The notes under the pieces: generated by a model
The model's database searches: none
The model's input: the letters and a program-made list of their open reading frames with translations, nothing else
What the model was told of the DNA's origin: nothing
Assembly: GCA_022113835.1 (NCBI GenBank)
Contig: JAILWY010000021.1
Location: 10,664,001-10,728,000 of the forward strand
DNA: 64,000 bases
Reading direction: 5' to 3'
DNA from: Atopsyche davidsoni
Taxonomy: Eukaryota > Arthropoda > Insecta > Trichoptera > Hydrobiosidae
Shown here: positions 1 through 12,581 of the stretch, piece by piece
Position numbering within the stretch: the stretch's first letter is position 1
Layout of the letters: each line of letters begins with the position of its first letter
Translations under genes and position numbers: made by a program

Positions 1-514
1 TGAAAGCATTTGTTGGTGATGATTCAAAGCACGTGTAAGACTGAATTTAGTTTGATTAAATAACGTTATTTGCTTTCAGAGTACTTGGCCATGTTTGCCC
101 AATTTCAGGTCGAATACGCGCGCAAACGCGGACAAGAAGCGAACATTTGTGGCTGCTCAAATATTTTGATACTTCTATTTACATTATTATCAATAAATAC
201 AGCGTGTTATTCGAATACACAATAACATGCTCTGTTTGTTCACGATCAAATAATGTAGTGAAATTTTTGTCCCCACGCGAGAGCTGCTGTTACACGCAAA
301 TACGTAAAAGTGCACAGAAATTAACGTTTTCCATTGATAATTTTTCTTTTGCATTATTTACGCTTGTTCGTATACACCTGTGCGTGAATTGAAAAAAAAT
401 AATGTGACGTGTTGTATATGGTAACAATAAATTTTTGTGGGATGGTGTCTAATTATAGTGTTCTGTTAATATTTTTTAAATAAATATAGTGCTTTATTGT
501 TTTGCAAGTACATA

Positions 515-774
515 CAGTAAAACCTCGATATAACAAACCAATTGGGGGGAGGGGGTGTCCGTTAAAGCCGAAAGTCCGTTATATAAAAATAGGTTTAAAA
601 AATATCAAAAAAACTTTTTTTTGAATGTATTTACAAATTAAAAATATAAAACTCAAACATAATTCTATTCAATTGTCTTCGGACACTTATCGTTGCTGTT
701 TGATATCTACGCGCTTGCTTTCGGCTATCCTACATAAAAGGTTATATAGTGGTCTGCTATATCGAGGTTTTACT
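515..774. mobile_element. pogo/Tigger-like MITE (AAACCTCGATATA ends)
   Basis: The ends are inverted: AGTAAAACCTCGATATA at the left and its reverse complement at the right. TA dinucleotides flank both sides, as expected for Tc1/mariner/pogo-type insertion. The 260-bp interior encodes no transposase. The class is inferred from the end sequence and the TA flanks. Confidence 0.75.
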
Positions 775-1785
775 ATATTTAATAAGCGTGTTATATATAT
801 AATTAATAGTTCAAATTATACGGGGATTCATCCTGAAAGGGTGTCTTTTAATCTACTATTTCCAGCCATCTGAATATTAGCAGTTTCCGTGATATTTAAT
901 ATACGACAGTAAATCACGTGAAATCACGAAGCAAGACTCGATAAATCAATTCATGGGTATTAAATAGTGGGTCGGGGTCGTGAACCGTGCGCGATACTTG
1001 ACGTGGGTCCGCGTCAGCCGCGGCACTGCGCACAGCTTCCGGTCGAGGCTTCACCGGAAGTCGAGTACTCAGGCATGTTAGCAGGAAGGAGATTTGCCAC
1101 GCGGTCAAGCCTCCGGAACGAATGTAGCCGCTAGGGATTTAGACGCGTCATACAAGAAACGTCATTTTAAATGGTAATGCATAAATACCAAAGACAGTGA
1201 TACATTCGCTTTTGACGTGGAATTGTTATTGCTAACGTCGATTAAGGGTCTAGGTCCCATAATCGAGTTTTTTTGATCATTTTCTAGTCCGTTTTGCGAA
1301 AAATCGACTGCACCAATCAAAAATATTTAAATGCAAAAAGTTTGATACATCCCTTCTTCCGAACACAATATATTTTTATTTCTTATAAATTTACTATTAA
1401 TATGATAAATATGTGTTTTTCCGATAGAAGTGTAGGAATTTGGAGATTCGTCCGGTACATTTTCCAAGAATCCTAAACATTTATAAGTCTCTTTTTTAAT
1501 TGGAATTAAAAGATAAAATATAAACCATGTGCGTCTTATTAATTAAAAATTTAAAAAAAAAAAAATCTTTAACAAACTTTGGTTTTGAAAAGTCGTCATT
1601 TTATCCAATTTTTCAACATCTTCAAGATTTTACTTTACTCTGAAAATGGACGTTAATTAAATAATAAAAAATAGATAAATATAATTTATAGTTTTTTCAA
1701 TACTCTATAAAAATCAAATTTCGGTATAGAAAAATAAAGTGACAATTAAATTAATTAAATGACACGATTTCGCCAGATAATGGAC

Positions 1786-1817
1786 TGCCTCTGGTGTCCG
1801 GTTGGACACCAGAGGCA
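1786..1817. repeat. Perfect 14-bp hairpin
   Basis: TGCCTCTGGTGTCC and its exact reverse complement are separated by the 4-nt loop GGTT. It stands alone in AT-rich DNA. A CTGG follows nine bases later, loosely like a Helitron 3' end, but no matching 5' terminus was found. Confidence 0.6.
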
Positions 1818-2114
1818 ATTAAAAAGCTGGGAGCAACTGCCTTAAATTATAACTGCCAATGTTTGCTGGTTTGAGTTAGTTATTTAACATTTATGCTGCA
1901 TGAATGTTGATAAATATTTGTATAAAACAATTATTGGATAAACGTAAAGCTTATTTTTCTTATTTGCGAATTATTAAAATATAATTTGTTTAATATTTAT
2001 TAAACTACAAAATCATGTTGATAACAAAATAACACTGAAAATTTGAAAATTTAACAAAGTATTATCCAAACAAAATCGTTTCGTAATATTATATATTTTA
2101 AGCATTATGTACTT

Positions 2115-2345
2115 TATATTATTGATTTTTTGTGAAGACCGTCTCACAGGAAGTACGATTTGCCTATACAGGTTTTTATTGATTGATAATGATTAAGTAA
2201 ATTATTTCTAATATTAAAAATTAAATAAAGAAACTTGTGTGGGATTTAAACTCACATCCCCAAGCTTACATGGTTCAAATCCCACACAAATCACGATTAT
2301 ATTTTTCTGAGAGTTTCTTTAATTCATTTTCAATATTTGAAATAA
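2115..2345. repeat. tRNA-like foldback family, degenerate copy
   Basis: The left part carries the family's terminal module (GTGAAGACCGTCTCACAGG, then GATAATGATTAAG). It is followed by an inverted fragment of the tRNA-like module (GTGTGGGATTTAAACTCACA) and then by a direct-orientation 3' half (TTCAAATCCCACACAAATCA). The D-arm half of the tRNA module is deleted at the centre, so only a short foldback remains. Confidence 0.7.
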
Positions 2346-5317
2346 TGTACTTAATCATTATCAATTATGCACTTTAATAAGATTTCCCTGTAAAAGGTTG
2401 TAATAGGTATATTATTCGAAAACAAAATATTTGTAGAAATGAAACCAATTCGATTGAATGCTTGACTTTGGGCTGGCATGTCTCTTCAATGGATGTTAAC
2501 AATTAAATATTGTGAGTTTATTATAAGCAAATGTTTATATGCACGTATACGTTCATCGTCATAAACTGATATGAAAGCAGATGCTAGGGTGTGTTAACAT
2601 TTTTTGTTGATTTAATATGTGAATAAAAATACAGCAGATCTGCGTATTAATGGAACAGGTGTGCGACGGTTTAGACAGCATGCCCGAATTTTACTACAAT
2701 AATTTTAACATTAAATTCTGTGGCTCATGGCAGCGTCGTAAAAATATTGTTTTGAATATTCAAATTTTCATAATCTAAGTGTAAATTAAATATTATTTTA
2801 TAAAAATTAAATTGGTGTTTTGTATATTAATATGAAAAAATATCAAAACTGTTTGGGCTTTTTAAATATACGTTTGCCTTTTTGTTCCATAAATATTGTT
2901 CTATTTTCATCAATTTAGAAGTCATTTTCATAGCAGTGGTAAAAATTAAATAAAAATGTTATTTACCTGAATTTTGCACCTTCAAAGTGCAATTATGCTA
3001 AAAATAATCCGACGAAGGTTATACGCAATAGCGAGTGTACTTTGACACGTGCCGAAATAACTTTGATAAAAATGGGCGCAAAATATAATACATGGCATAA
3101 AATTTCATATGGAGCCATTTTTAAGAGATATATCTACATGCGAAAGGCTCTAGAATCCTTGGAATTAAATATGCAAACGATGATCAATTTATAATATCGA
3201 AAGACATTACCGCGACCACCTTTTTTATTCAACTTCTAGAAAAAAATATATTTGTGGGCTATGTGAAAATGCTCGTATGAATATCGTGTGTATCATCCCC
3301 CACTGAAAACATGTTTTCTGAAATGTTGACGGATCACCATTCCAAGGGCTGATTGATCATGACCCGCCATTTTATTTCTGCCTTTATTCTTTCGATATGG
3401 AGATTCGGCTATCTGAAGGACTACCGCTGGGTTGACTGTATCGAAATGAAAACTTATCCGCAGAGCAAATATTTTATATGGGTTATGAAAAATATACGAA
3501 ACTAAAGCCTACTTCACTATTTGCTTTATATTGAAAGTGAGATATTTTGTAAAAATTTATTCATGGAATACATCAGAGAAATTTGAATACGAATCAGATA
3601 AATATTTTCTATGACATAAGCAGGCCTCCTGGGGAGTTCATATTATTTTCGGTGGTGAGTAAATACGACGCGCTTTGGTCACAATGCAACCTTGATTAGC
3701 TAAGTGCGATAACATAAGGTTTTGCTTAGTGCATAAGATTAAAATTTGAACAAAAAATCGGAGAAGGCTTCGTTTTCGTGTCGCGACGTAGTATATTTTA
3801 TACAAATTAAAAAAAGCTCAAATGTTACTTGACAGCGCTACACACTGTTCAATTCATCAGATCGTTGTAGGTTTGGTTGTCCCGTGTGTAAACTGCTTTT
3901 GGACTGTTTTATATTTATTGCAACTAAAAAATGATGCAATTTAAAATGTTTTTTATTAATTAAAATTATTTATTTGTTTTATAAAAATGGTATCTATAAA
4001 TTTTCGTATAAATATTGTTGTAACTAGCCAAACCTGAATACCTCAAAATATTAGTAAGTCAGAGAGCTTTTCGAGCTTTATACATCTGACGCTTAGGTAT
4101 TCAGATAAACCGTAAATTTAAATTAGTGCCATAAAGCCCTTTTACTAATCTTCAAAGCACTTATGAAAACTGTTTACCTGAATTGTAGTCCGGGGTCGTT
4201 TAACTTTTGTTTGCATTGTCGATGCTTTTTTCTCAGGGTCGAACGTCTTTTAGATGCTATAAAGAAACGATGTAAAAGATTCCAGCAGATAAGAAAGGTA
4301 ACATAAAAATGTCATAAAAACTCGACGGGAAAAGTTTAAAAGGAGACACTTGCTGACGGCATCCCTTTGCGAGGTCCCGGAATTCTTTCGTTCGATCCTT
4401 TCCAAGAAATATCGATCTCATCCCAAGTAATCTATTTGAATAAAAATTATCGACTCTGCGTTATCCGCGCGTATGCGATTTGCGATATTTTCAACAACCC
4501 TTTTGCATTCTGCTGAGTTGGAAAATAAAACTTGCGGCGATGTGACAGGCTTTTTCGGTGGCAGAGGGAATATTTTGTATTCTTGTCGCGACTTACTTTT
4601 CGGGCCCTCGTGAATGTCACATCATCGTTTATTCATGTTTTAAAATAGAACAAGCCATGAAACAGCGTTGCACAGCAAAAAAAATTAAGATATACACAAC
4701 AAAGAAAATATCTATTCTGAACAACAAGTATAAAATGTTTAGTAACTAAATAAATTAAGGCTTTATTGAAGCTTAATGAAAAGGGTATAAGTAGTCACAA
4801 TTTTTTTATTTTTTTTTTCATATTACATTTCATATAACTTTAATGCTTGATGCACTTAAGTTTTAAGTATTTTTTTTGTTGTTCAGTGACTACTGTGCTC
4901 TGGCGTGGTATCTATTCGAAGATCTTTAGTAATTTTGTTGGGTAAGGATGTCTAGGGAAGTGAGACGCCTACACGCGAGACAGATTATCTCGGGTGGCGG
5001 TTTAAACTCGGCGATACGAAAAGCAGGAGAGCTGTATTATTCAACAGCAATACAAAAAAGCAGCCGACATTCCGGTTCGGTATTGTTTACAATATGAATA
5101 TGTCTCTGTAAAATAAAAAATTCACGGCATAAAATAGGTCGTCGTATATTGTGATAGTTTTACATATAAAATATTCCATGGCATATGTTTTATGTAAAAA
5201 AAAAAAAACACAGTAAAATTATTGTGAAAATAATGTTACAAACCTCAAATACTAATAAAGTGATATTTCATTTATAATGTAATAATTCTCAAAAATTATA
5301 TGAAACTATTTACTTTT

Positions 5318-5525
5318 GTTGAGGGACAAAGGATTTGATTGGTGAAGATCATTTTTTTATAAATGATATGGGTAATTTTTAATACTGTCTTCACTTTGAG
5401 TTTATTATAATTTTAGCATGACTAGTTTCGACCTGGTGACCAAGTCTGTTGGTTGAAACTAATCATGCTAAAATTATAATTAACTCAAAGTGAAGAAAGT
5501 ATAAAAAAGTTACTCATATCATTGA
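5318..5525. mobile_element. Foldback MITE with hammerhead-like half motifs
   Basis: Arms of about 70 bp (from 5362 and ending at 5525) are inverted around a short centre at about 5440. They share GTCTTCACTTTGAG and GCATGACTAGTTTCGACC. Outside the left arm, GAGGGACAAAGGATTTGATT is shared in inverse orientation with the element at 9440-9661. The core GGTCGAAACTAGTCATGC of the hammerhead-like motif is present at each arm, but the CTGATGA half is missing here. Confidence 0.75.
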
Positions 5526-6299
5526 TATAAAACTATTTAGTATTGCAGTACAATATTACTATACAATAAGAGGAAAATATTTTTACACTTAAAAGCTAAC
5601 TTCAACAAGCTCTACATGAGAGTATAATTAAATTACAAAGTTATAATATAAAGGTATCTCAGACATATTGTTTTAAACATATTTGCTGCAGCAAATAAAT
5701 ATACATATTTCAAAATGCTTTATCAAGTATGAAAATGATATTTTTGAATGTATAATAACATCGCTCAAACGCTCAGCCGGTATAAAAGTTAGAATCGCAG
5801 GTGCTTCAGCGCGGTGTTGATTAAGGGAGCCAACCGATCGAAGCAAACTGTCAAAACTTTGCGATTATTCTTTATCAAGTTCGGCAGTGAGGAGAGAAGT
5901 TCCGGCCTCGAGGAGTTCTCTGCAGCAAGATTGGAGGCGCATCGTCCTCAGAGGATCCGACTCGCATAACGATAAGGCAGCCTCTTTCTGATCTCGTAAC
6001 GGAAGGGTATCTCGAGGATTTCGTTGTCTCGGTTACTTCACGAAGAAAACGAGTTCGGGGGCACGTCGTTATTATACTAAGCCATCTTTGTTTCTCATGG
6101 GGGGTGTTTTGTGTTCGAGTCGGTACTTCGGAAGTTCATTTGCTTGTTTCGGGGAATCTTTTGTATTCTTAACGATGGAAAGAGAAAACCCGATATAAAT
6201 ATTACGATTGTACAAATCCTTTATAAATGCCCTTGACTCGCAATTCCGTAAAACATCAATATTATTTATGTATGTACTTATTCTTTAAATTGTTTATAC

Positions 6300-7004
6300 C
6301 ATAGTTTCCCAAACTATTTTGTGCCGTCGACCTCTTGTCGAGTTTTCCTGTTTTTCGTCGACCCTCTGCCTTGCTAATATTGATTTTTTACAAATTCATC
6401 AACTTCAAGCATACGAGTATTTTTGACATCTTATACTTTCATAGGGTTAACTGTACAGTGGGTGAGTTTATAGGTTTGAATGGCTCTCGATTTAAAACTG
6501 TCCCTTGGAAGGGTCTGTCTATCCTCGGTCGCCAAAGTTCCCACGTTCCTAAGCCGTACAGGTGTCCTTATTTTCTCGGAATATTTGTCAAATCAATGTG
6601 TTTTATTACGCCCATCGGCGCTCCGTACAACTGAGCTGCCCATCCGAGTTTATTAGCCCCTGCAAATGATTTTTTTAAAAAGGCAGCACGATCGTAATGG
6701 TTCGTCTTCTCATGTCATAAGCTCCAAAAAGGTACGTCGGTATAGTTTTACAATGCCGAAAGTCTCGTTTCTCGAGCATTTGGCACGAACTTCTACGCTT
6801 CAGGGCTTCGATTCGTCACAAAGTACATAGGTACAATCTGTGTTCGGTGCATTATGACATTTACGAAATGTCTAAATTTTGGTGATAACCTGCTTAAATG
6901 GGATCCACTCTCGTAGACTCCCATTTACAGTTCATGGACCCCCAATTTTATTTTTCGCCGTCATCAACCCTGGGGGTCGATATTGACCACTTTGGGAACC
7001 TCTG
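6300..7004. mobile_element. hAT-type non-autonomous element with 8-bp target duplication
   Basis: The ends are inverted: CATAGTTTCCCAAA at the left and TTTGGGAACCTCTG at the right (reverse complement CAGAGGTTCCCAAA). The same 8 bp, GTTTATAC, flank both sides (6292-6299 and 7005-7012). Imperfect CAGNGGTTCCCAAA-type ends plus an 8-bp duplication are diagnostic of hAT transposons. The 705-bp interior is GC-richer than the intron and has a 99-codon ORF (6335-6634), but I see no hAT transposase motif, so it is best read as a non-autonomous or decayed copy. Confidence 0.85.
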
Positions 7005-7625
7005 GTTTATACGTAAAATTGTAAGCTATAATTACATGATTTGACTTGTGAATATATCAAAGAGTAAAGTCAAGGATCATCAGTATACGATGCACGGATA
7101 TAAGTTTTTACGCATTAATTTCATTGAAGCTATAATTACATAATTTGACTTGTAAATTGATCAGAGAGCAAAAGTCAAGAACCATCAGAATCGCACAATA
7201 AAACCTGCGGAACAAGATTGTAAACTTTAAGCCGGGGAGACGAGGTGACAGATTAAATTATGATTTTCTGAGCGAGCAACTTTGATAAGGAACGAGTGGG
7301 GTGGCCAGGGCTGACGTGACGAGGCTTTAGAGGACTGTCGGGGAGGATTGTCTCGGTTGTCGTGAAATTAGCACAGCAGATGAAGTTTTGTCGTTATTTG
7401 CGCAGTTTGAATGGGCTCCACTACAATGCTGTTCGGTGTTTTAGTTTGCCTGCCTAACCTCTGAGCGCGCTTTGATTGATGCAAGACACATTTGCGACGT
7501 CAAATAGAATGTGTAATAATTTTACTTTGCAAAAGTATGACACTCACGGAGAAATAATGAATTTCGTCATATAAATTGAGGTCGCAGGCACATGTATCTA
7601 AATACATGCGCAATCAAAGCATATA

Positions 7626-8004
7626 CAGTAACACCCCGCTTATGCGCGGTTTCACTATTACGCGAATTTCGCGTTATTACGCGAATTTCTTATTTAAGAA
7701 TGTGTATAAATATAATATAGTCATTGACTTCTCTTAACAATTAAAAACAGCGTTGAACGTATTGTACACGAACGTAAAAGAAACGCCACCCAAAAGACAA
7801 TAGATGTATTTTTCTGTAAAAATAACATGTAATACTGCATAAAATGTTCTTAGAATTAATGTGATTGGTTCAAATGATTCTTATATTTTTGTATTAAGTT
7901 TTGACTATGTATGTATGTTTAACCGTAAACCCCGATATACGCGAATTTCACTTAACGCGATTTTTTTTCGGAACGTATCCCTCGTGTAAAGCGGGGTATT
8001 ACTG
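7626..8004. mobile_element. pogo/Tigger-like MITE (ACCCCGCTTA ends)
   Basis: Inverted ends CAGTAACACCCCGCTT and AAGCGGGGTATTACTG are flanked by TA on both sides. The sub-terminal parts contain repeated ACGCGAATTTC motifs. The 379-bp interior has no coding sequence. The end sequence resembles pogo/Tigger-type MITEs. Confidence 0.8.
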
Positions 8005-8084
8005 TATGTATTTCAATAATTATATTTCAAAGAAATAGATACATGACACACTGCTGTTTTCAGATAATGGAAGTATGTATATTT

Positions 8085-8335
8085 TAATAAATTCAATATT
8101 TTTGACAGAGAGTACTTGGTGGAATTCCATTTTAATATTTTGAATAAAAATACTTGAGTGATTTTCCACATTTTTGTTTTTATTAGTGACCGGTTTCGCC
8201 AACCTTTCACGTTGGCAAACTCTGTTTGATTATCAAACAGAGTTTGCCAACGTGAAAGGTTGGCGAAACCGGTCACTAATAAAAACAAAAATGTGGAAAA
8301 TCACTCAAGTATTTTTATTCAAAATATTATGTATA
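8085..8335. mobile_element. Near-perfect palindrome of the GAAACCGGTCAC repeat family
   Basis: Positions 8134-8329 form a 196-bp palindrome with essentially no mismatches and its centre near 8231. Each arm contains GCCAACGTGAAAGGTTGGCG next to AAACCGGTCACTAATAAA. Left of it, 8085-8133 (GACAGAGAGTACTTGGTGG) is the unduplicated end of the same family. Other copies are at 13388-13497, 32981-33213, 38280-38425, 42479-42680 and 63675-63925. Confidence 0.85.
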
Positions 8336-9439
8336 TTTTATTGGCAAGAGACAGAAAATCTGTAAAAAACGTATACAATATACGTCATTAATTATTGACG
8401 TCCAGTATTACATCTTGTTACTTTGAGTTTACCAGTTAGACATAAAGTCGGCGAAAATTGTTTGACATCAAATAAACGTATTTAAAAAAATAAATAAAAA
8501 CACATCGAATGTTCATAAAACAATAACTTTATATGCGTCAATAATAAAAATTGTTTGCCATTATATTATGTAAACAAATGAATGATAGCGTTTTATGTAA
8601 ATATTATAAAAAAATAGCACGTCTTCCAAATTCATTTAATTGACACGTACATTTTAAATAAATTTGCTGTGTGTTTTATATTTTTTTATGTAAAATGAAA
8701 ATGTTTTTGTACTATATGTATATATGTATAAATATACCCGAAAAATGTATGCTTTGATTTTATAGTTTTGTATTATATTTAGAGTAAAATTTGCGCTGCC
8801 TACTTGTAAAAAAATTATGATGGCAAAATTAAATGAAAAAAAAAGTATATTTTAAATTATAAAATGTAAAATCCCATTATTTTCCATTTTGAACTATCTT
8901 ATGTACACAAGATCTGTAGTAATTGGACGAAATTAGTGAATTCTTAACGACATTTAGACATTTCTCCTTACAATGAGGGCCTTTGAATGCGAAATAAGGA
9001 CGCAAATAAAAGCTAATGCTGTATTGCAGTGTCTTTGAACATATACTTTTTAGGGTTCCTGCACACGAAGAGCACTAAGATCAAATAAACTGAGCTCGTT
9101 ATTTTTCAGTGCAATTCATATAATGCTGTATACATTGTTTTGACGACAAGAACCTTTAAAAATCTTTATTTATAACGTAGGTGGATTAGAACCTCCACGG
9201 TGCCATGCTTTTAACGAACGTGCTGTATTTGAAAAAAATATTTTTTTTTTTGAAACGAGGTATAAAATATAAAATAGATTTTGTTCAAATGTATTTTTAG
9301 TACTGTATTAAAATGTCTTTTTATATATTGTGGTTGATAAGTAACTCATATAACAAGTAAAACCAAAAGCAATAAGATGAGAAAAGTCTTATTTACTATT
9401 TATATGTATATATTTGTCATATTATAATGATAAAAGTAC

Positions 9440-9661
9440 CTTTGTATTTTGTCTTCACTTTGAGTTTATTAATTTTTTTTGCATTACTCGTTTCGACCAA
9501 ATAGACTAGATCATCATCACTAAACATTTAGTTATGCATCTGATGATGACCTAGTCTATTTGGTCGAAACTAGTGATGCAAAAAAAATAATAATTTACTC
9601 AAAGTGAAGACAAATACAAAGAATGGATCTTCACCAATCAAATGCCTTGTCCCTCAGCAAG
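9440..9661. mobile_element. Foldback MITE with hammerhead-like cores on both arms
   Basis: Inverted arms share TCTTCACTTTGAGT and TTTCGACCAAATAGACTAG. The right arm contains, in plus orientation from 9536, GCAT-CTGATGA-T-GACC, a loop, GGTC-GAAAC-TA-GTG-ATGC. This is the hammerhead-like layout, but G replaces C at the cleavage position. The outer segment ending near 9661 (CTTCACCAATCAAATGCC) matches the inverse of 5318-5350 and 16455-16475. Confidence 0.8.
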
Positions 9662-12291
9662 ATATTGATTTGTCAATGGGTGTTTTACGTAAAATAATAT
9701 ATATGTTATATTTTATTTGCAATGCTTAGCCTCGTTGGTTTATCGACTTGTGTTTTATGTATAAATCGATTGTTGTATAGTATATATTGGTTTTCTAAGT
9801 TTAAAGTTTTATTTTACAAATACAATTTTAAATTGACCATTAAGTTCTGTAAACTAAACACCTCTATAAGCACATTACGCCCGGAACGACTCCCATGATA
9901 AACTTTCACAAGTTTCAGCATAATAGAACACGGGTTCCGATTCCAAAATAAACTGTTTTAACAGCGTTCGAAGTTCCCTTTGTTTCAGATGCAAATCGCG
10001 AGTTTCCAAACATCCCCGATGACCTAATTACTTTTTGTTTCAGAAAGAACTGCCTGCCGAGTTTTTCTTTCAGCGCTGAACAAACAGGCTGTATGTCCGC
10101 GCGAGCGGGACGGACGAACGTGTGTCCGCACTCTTCTTCAAGTGGTCTTATTATTTAGCCAGTTTGGTATCGTTTCTGACTGACTTAATTTAACTTTAAC
10201 ATAAGCATTACCATTAATTTCAATTGTGCTTTTTACTTGAATAAATTTATGTACGCGCTCACATACAAGGGAGTTTAATACTCTCATAGTTTGATTTAAT
10301 TTTTTACACTTTCAAGAGCAACAGTGGATTGCTTTTTTTAATTGAAACGAACTATTTTATTTAGTTGCATGTAGTTTTTATAATTTTACAAGCAAGGAAT
10401 TTCAGTTATATATATTTGATTCTGTTAATAAACATTTTAAGGTCGTTTAAAGTATTTAATATAGGATTATACCCCAAACCTTCCGGCCACCTGTATCCAA
10501 TTCGACTATTGTGGCTGTGTTATAAACAAGTGTTTATTTGCCAGATAATTATTTGATGACTTACAAGCATTCTTGTAAATATTGTAATAAATATTTATTG
10601 GGATATATTTATATTTTTAATTTTTTTAACTTAGCGACATTTTTTTATGGTTTGCATTTAAAAAAAATGATGAAATATTTAAAACCAATTTCATATTTTA
10701 ATTTTTTTAATAACTCCCGGTTTCAATTGGAGCCTCTGGAGTAATGAAATACAACAAAAAAAAAATTCCATAAAATCTCAAAATAAATTAAAATGAAACG
10801 TTTAACTTAAGAAAATATATGTTTAATGTTCAACCCTTTTAAAATAATATTGTATTGTTATAATTAAATTAAAATTACAGGACGATGACGACCCCAGCAT
10901 CAGGGCAGAAACGTCAGAAGCAGAAAATGGAAATAGGGTCGCAACTTAACTTCTGAGAATCATCATTTATTTAAAATAGATGCTAGAACTTGGTGAATTT
11001 GACTTTTGTATATATATACAGTGAAACAGGTTCCAAAGACGAAAATAATTATTATATATTCTAAAAATACGACAACAATGGAAAATACATGTAAATAAAT
11101 CAATAAATAAATAAATAACAGAGTATTTATTAAACCATATTAACAGGAAATCATTAAAATTACATAAACATATATTTTTTAAGAGCTTCTACATAATTAG
11201 CTGTAACGTTTGATCAAAAGAAACATCAATGACTTGTTAGAACAATCTGTTCTAAAAGTTATTACGAAATCAATATGGTAATGAATTCTTTGAATAGAGC
11301 CGAATATATTGTTTGAACAAGAATAAATACATGTTAATAGGTTAAAATATGCAGCAAGCCTTTGCTAATTTCATGTTGCGTGAATGATTTACTAATGATA
11401 CGAATATTACGATGGAAATACATTATTTTATTTTAATTAAAAAGAAATGGTTACGACGTGATCCCTATTTTCATTATTTGTAATACAATATTTTTTTTTG
11501 TAAAAGAACTAATTAAATAAAATTAACAAGGAAGTTTATTTAAAATAAAATATTTCATTGCTTCAGATTACATGAGCTAAGATCATCTCCAATTTGATTT
11601 GATCCAACATAATTAAATTATTTTAATTAAAAACAAATTTAGTACGCTGATACTTAGTATTGTTTTAAACCCATAGGACAAAGGATAAAAGTTTCAAAAA
11701 AATTAAGTGTGCAAGTTTGATGAAACACCAGTTTTTTTTCTTCACCCGAATTCGAATTTGACTTCACACGTCAAATATAAGAATCAAGGTAAATTTATTG
11801 CTAAAATTACTCTTGTGTATAATCCAATAAGTTTGCAGAAGAGAAGTGATTTGTTCCCTTGGCTCACTGGGCGGCCTTAAATTAATTACGACTCGAGGAT
11901 TAATCTGCTATTGGTTGATTTAAATATATCTAACTTCCTTGGCTTATCAGAAGTGATACTTCAACTTTGCGATAATGTTAATTTACAAATTCAGTGGTTG
12001 AACAATTAACTATTAATTAAATAAACCTTCAAAGAGAACGTTTAACCGAAAGTGTCATTTATTAGTACATAAATTTAATTATATAAAGTTATTTTATTGT
12101 CTCTCTTATCTGTTACATCGACATTCAATACGAAAAGATGATGAAACTTTAATTTGGCTTCATTTCATTAATTGGTAAAATTAATGTAACTTCGAGTTAT
12201 TTTTTTGATAAATAATAAATGTCTATTTTTTGGATTGAACGTCAATCAAGTGCGTATTTATTATATTTTTACTAATAAGAAAAATATCATC

Positions 12292-12367
12292 GTGATTTGT
12301 GTGGGATTTGAACCCACATCCTCAGGCTTACATGGCCGGTGTACTGACCATTGTACTAACGAACCAC
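12292..12367 (-). other. tRNA-like module (SINE head), minus strand
   Basis: Read on the minus strand the 76 nt have a 7-nt acceptor-like stem (GTGGTTC with partner AAATCAC), an A-box-like TTAGTACAATGGTCAGTA and a perfect T-arm GTGGG-TTCAAAT-CCCAC containing the B box. The D-arm part resembles tRNA-Asp-type genes. The anticodon loop CATGTAA lacks U33, so this is a tRNA-derived Pol III head rather than a functional tRNA. Confidence 0.8.
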
Positions 12368-12505
12368 ATTCATTAATCGAGAATTTTTAACAATCATACT
12401 CTACATATGAACCAATGTGCCCAGGCCAACCAATATTTAGTGATTTGCCTGGGCACATTGATTCATATGTAGAGTATGATTGTTAAAAATTCTCTATTAA
12501 TGGAT

Positions 12506-12581
12506 GTGGTTCGTTAGTACAGTGGTCAGTACACCGGCCATCTAAGCTTGGGGATGTGAGCTCAAATCGCACACAAATCAC
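12506..12581 (+). other. tRNA-like module (SINE head), plus strand
   Basis: This is the partner of the module at 12292-12367, with the same acceptor, D-arm (TTAGTACAGTGGTCAGTA) and T-arm layout. The T-stem has decayed here (GTGAG-CTCAAAT-CGCAC), so it is the older-looking or less constrained of the two arms. Confidence 0.75.

Noticed and set aside
6335..6634. 99-codon plus-strand ORF
   Set aside because: It lies wholly inside the hAT-type element and shows no transposase motif. It is probably accidental.
12292..12581. Functional tRNA genes
   Set aside because: Despite good T-arms and boxes, the anticodon loop lacks U33, the copies are numerous, variable and often D-arm-deleted, and they are fused to a conserved SINE body.
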